Positions 59,530-61,559 of a stretch of 61,559 bases of DNA are shown here, piece by piece. Source of the stretch: JAEHDI01 sp035455185 (GTDB lineage: Bacteria > Acidobacteriota > Terriglobia > Bryobacterales > Bryobacteraceae); NCBI GenBank assembly GCA_035455185.1, contig DATIFQ010000372.1:1-61559 (forward strand), in the 5' to 3' direction. A program made the translations under genes and the position numbers. How positions within the stretch are numbered: position 1 is the stretch's first letter; each line of letters opens with the position of its first letter. The notes under the pieces are model-generated. The model ran no database searches, was not told the DNA's origin, and worked only from the letters and a program-made list of their open reading frames with translations.

Positions 59530-61313
59530 CTGCGCCTCTTCGGAAGCGTCCCGGCGCCTTGTCGGGCCCTCGAATACGCCACCGCTGTGGGGCGTTTCTA
59601 CTCGTGGCTTTCGCGGCATGTTGCGTGGCAACTGCCGCCGATGTCCTGTTCGAGGACGCCGCTGAGAAGACAGGCCTTCGATTCCAACACTTCATCGGGG
59701 CGACCGGATCCTATTTCGTGCCCGAGATTTTCGGCTCCGGCGTCGCACTGCTGGATTACGACGGGGACGGTGATCTTGACGTCTATTTCCTGCAAGGGGC
59801 GGTGCTCGATAAAACGAAGTCGTTGAAGGATTCGTTATTCCCCCTACCGAAGGAACATTTCCCCGGCAACCGGCTGTTCCGGAATAACCTGATACCAACC
59901 GGGACGCTGTCCTTCACGGATGTGACGGAGCAAGCGCACGTCGCAGGAAATGGGGGATACGGGATGGGCGCGGCGGTGGGGGATTACGACAACGACGGCC
60001 ACCCGGACTTGTTTGTCACAAACTACGGCAGGGACATCCTGTACCATAACAACGGCGACGGGACATTTTCCGATGTAACCAAAGAGGCGTTTCCGGCGGA
60101 GGAGTCCTTCGGGGCGAGTGCGGCGTTTGTCGACTATGACCGGGACGGGTTCCTGGACCTGGTCGTTGTGCGTTACAACTCCTTCACGGTTCAAGGAAAC
60201 AAGCGGTGCTCCGGTTATGCGGGTGCGCGGGAGTACTGCGGACCGGGTGACTATCGCCCGATCCCTGACAAGCTCTATCACAACGACGGCAAAGGGCGCT
60301 TTACCGACGTTAGTCAGAAGGCGGGGCTTGGGGCCGCGTTCGGCAACGGGCTTGGAGTGGTATGCGCTGACTTTGACGGCGACGGCTGGATCGACATTCT
60401 GGTCGCCAACGACAAGACTCCGAATCAACTCTGGATCAATCACGGCAACGGCACTTTCGAAGACGACGCACTGATGTCGGGAACGGCTTTTGACGACGAA
60501 GGTAAAGCGCACGCGGGGATGGGAGTAACGGCGGGCGACTTCGACGGAGATGGTGATGAAGACATCTTCATCGCCAACATTTTGGGCGAGACGCATATGC
60601 TGTACCTGAACCTGGGTAACGGAATCTTCCGGGATGTAACCAAGCTGTATGGCCTCGGTTACACAACGGTTCCCTACACCGGATTCGGCACCCTCTGGTT
60701 TGATTACGACAACGACGGACGACTCGACCTGTTCATTGCCGACGGGGAAGTAAGGGCGATCGAATCGCAGCGGGGCAAGCCCTTTCCGTACGATCAGAAG
60801 AACCAGCTCTTTCACAACGAAGGCAAGACCTTCCGCGAGGTCACAGGGGAGGCTGGTCCCGTGTTCGACCTTTCGGAGGTGGGCCGAGGGGCAGCATTCG
60901 GTGACATCGATAACGACGGTGACATCGACATTGTCGTCAGCAACGCGAACGGACCGGCGCGGTTGCTGCTGAACCAGATCGGCAACCGCAACCACTGGCT
61001 GGAGGTGCGCCTTCAGGGAGTCACCGTGAACCGCGACGCCTTAGGCACACGGGTGGCGTTGCTTCGACAGGGCCGTCCGGCACTTTGGCGCAGGGTAGCG
61101 ACGGACGGCAGTTACTTGAGCGCCAATGATCCCCGCGTGCACTTTGGACTGGGACCGGACGCGGCATTGCGCGTGGCCCCTCCGGAGAACATCGTCGTCA
61201 TCTGGCCGGACGGCTCGAAGGAGACCTGGCCGATTCCCGGCGTCGATCGGGTGCTTCAGTTTCGGCAAGGCACGGGTACACAAGTGAAGGAAACTCCGAC
61301 GACCAAGCCGTAG
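59526..61313 (+). CDS. FG-GAP/VCBS-repeat and ASPIC/UnbV (CRTAC1-like) protein
   Basis: The 595-residue exported protein starts at TTG 59526, which overlaps the TPR stop. A signal segment (CGAFLLVAFAACCVATAAD) is followed by repeated calcium-binding blades DYDGDGDLDVYFL, DYDNDGHPDLFVT, DYDRDGFLDLVVV, DFDGDGWIDILVA, DFDGDGDEDIFIA, DYDNDGRLDLFIA and DIDNDGDIDIVVS. The C-terminal ASPIC/UnbV domain contains GNRNHWLEVRLQG and ALGTRVALLRQG, ending VIWPDGSKETW. It is expected to form a seven-bladed beta propeller on the cell surface or in the periplasm. Function of the family in bacteria is unclear. Confidence 0.93.
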   Translation: MTAPLRKRPGALSGPRIRHRCGAFLLVAFAACCVATAADVLFEDAAEKTGLRFQHFIGATGSYFVPEIFGSGVALLDYDGDGDLDVYFLQGAVLDKTKSLKDSLFPLPKEHFPGNRLFRNNLIPTGTLSFTDVTEQAHVAGNGGYGMGAAVGDYDNDGHPDLFVTNYGRDILYHNNGDGTFSDVTKEAFPAEESFGASAAFVDYDRDGFLDLVVVRYNSFTVQGNKRCSGYAGAREYCGPGDYRPIPDKLYHNDGKGRFTDVSQKAGLGAAFGNGLGVVCADFDGDGWIDILVANDKTPNQLWINHGNGTFEDDALMSGTAFDDEGKAHAGMGVTAGDFDGDGDEDIFIANILGETHMLYLNLGNGIFRDVTKLYGLGYTTVPYTGFGTLWFDYDNDGRLDLFIADGEVRAIESQRGKPFPYDQKNQLFHNEGKTFREVTGEAGPVFDLSEVGRGAAFGDIDNDGDIDIVVSNANGPARLLLNQIGNRNHWLEVRLQGVTVNRDALGTRVALLRQGRPALWRRVATDGSYLSANDPRVHFGLGPDAALRVAPPENIVVIWPDGSKETWPIPGVDRVLQFRQGTGTQVKETPTTKP

Positions 61314-61331
61314 AGTCGGATTTTCTATCGT

Positions 61332-61350
61332 TCGGGCGGGGCTCGCCCGA
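61332..61350. terminator. Hairpin between convergent genes
   Basis: TCGGGCG (61332-61338) pairs with CGCCCGA (61344-61350) around a 5-base loop, 18 bases after the FG-GAP/ASPIC stop codon. A run of four T (61321-61324) precedes it on the plus strand, which could serve as a weak U-tract for the minus-strand gene. Confidence 0.45.
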
Positions 61351-61388
61351 TGACTTGGGAGCCCCGTGCCCTGCCGCGCGAAGTCAGT

Positions 61389-61559
61389 CTAGAACTCGAT
61401 ACGCCCTCGCAATTCGACCATGCGCTGCCCGGCTCTTTCGCCCGAGTACAGACCGTAGGTTTCCCCAATCACACCAACCCCGCCCGGTACGGAGATGTTG
61501 TTGGCCGGGAACAGGAAGTTCGGGTGGTTGAAGATGTTGGAGATCAACCCCATGAAGTC
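61389..61559 (-). CDS. TonB-dependent receptor, C-terminal end (partial)
   Basis: The last 56 codons and stop of a minus-strand gene that continues beyond the window. The text DFMGLISNIFNHPNFLFPANN and the final strand RMVELRGRIEF, ending in phenylalanine, are the C-terminal beta strands of an outer-membrane receptor of the same type as the one at 48710-51907, whose end carries the similar FFNAFNHPNFGIPG. Confidence 0.82.
   Translation of the reverse strand, partial: DFMGLISNIFNHPNFLFPANNISVPGGVGVIGETYGLYSGERAGQRMVELRGRIEF

Overview
The window reads as a high-GC chromosome segment from an acidobacterium, most likely a Bryobacterales/Solibacter-type organism. This is inferred from protein families that are strongly expanded in that group: a TIGR03437-type cell-surface protein, a TIGR03118-type protein, a TPR plus FG-GAP/ASPIC (CRTAC1-like) gene pair, and very large TonB-dependent receptors that begin with a carboxypeptidase-regulatory-like domain. 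I cannot fix the species from sequence alone.

Layout. (1) Bases 1-2126 look like the decayed right end of an integrated element: an orphan ORF, a small conserved-type protein, a truncated trypsin-like protease, then a displaced 3' half of tRNA-Asn (2080-2126). (2) 2342-4886: an ATP-dependent DNA ligase with a tandem-repeat promoter, then a PfpI/DJ-1 protein. (3) 21721 down to 5243 (minus strand, 16.5 kb) is one tightly packed array: Rrf2 regulator, dihaem cytochrome c (NarC-like), narGHJI, narK, then all six subunits of alternative complex III (actABCDEF). It looks like a nitrate-respiration operon that carries its own quinol:electron-acceptor oxidoreductase and has no terminal oxidase. (4) 21809-25792: a second Rrf2 regulator, a secreted lectin-fold protein, an alkaline phosphatase and a RIC/YtfE-type iron-sulfur repair protein, which fits nitrosative stress from nitrate respiration. 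(5) 25945-30105: a glycine-zipper lipoprotein, an M48 protease with a large unassigned C-terminal region, and a TIGR03118 protein, followed by an RND-pump remnant and a ComEA-like helix-hairpin-helix protein.

(6) 31099-38541 is a same-strand signalling block: REC+HATPase protein, coiled-coil protein, membrane OmpA-domain protein, Ras/Rab-like small GTPase, hybrid histidine kinase with HPt, and a metallo-beta-lactamase-fold protein fused to a receiver. It is the best candidate for an undescribed system here. (7) 38592-54335 is a bidirectional exopolysaccharide locus. The minus arm has a Wzz-like co-polymerase, two GT4 glycosyltransferases, a MurJ-like flippase and an O-antigen-ligase/polymerase-like protein. 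The plus arm has a second ligase/polymerase with a TPR tail, a TIGR03437 protein, an HprK-related kinase, a TonB-dependent receptor and a nucleotidyltransferase fused to an MFS transporter. (8) 54377-57821: a GH20-type hexosaminidase behind a glutamate-1-semialdehyde-aminomutase-like aminotransferase. (9) 58039-61313: TPR lipoprotein and FG-GAP/ASPIC pair, converging on the 3' end of another TonB-dependent receptor that runs off the window.

All family assignments come from reading motifs in the translated sequence; no database search was run.
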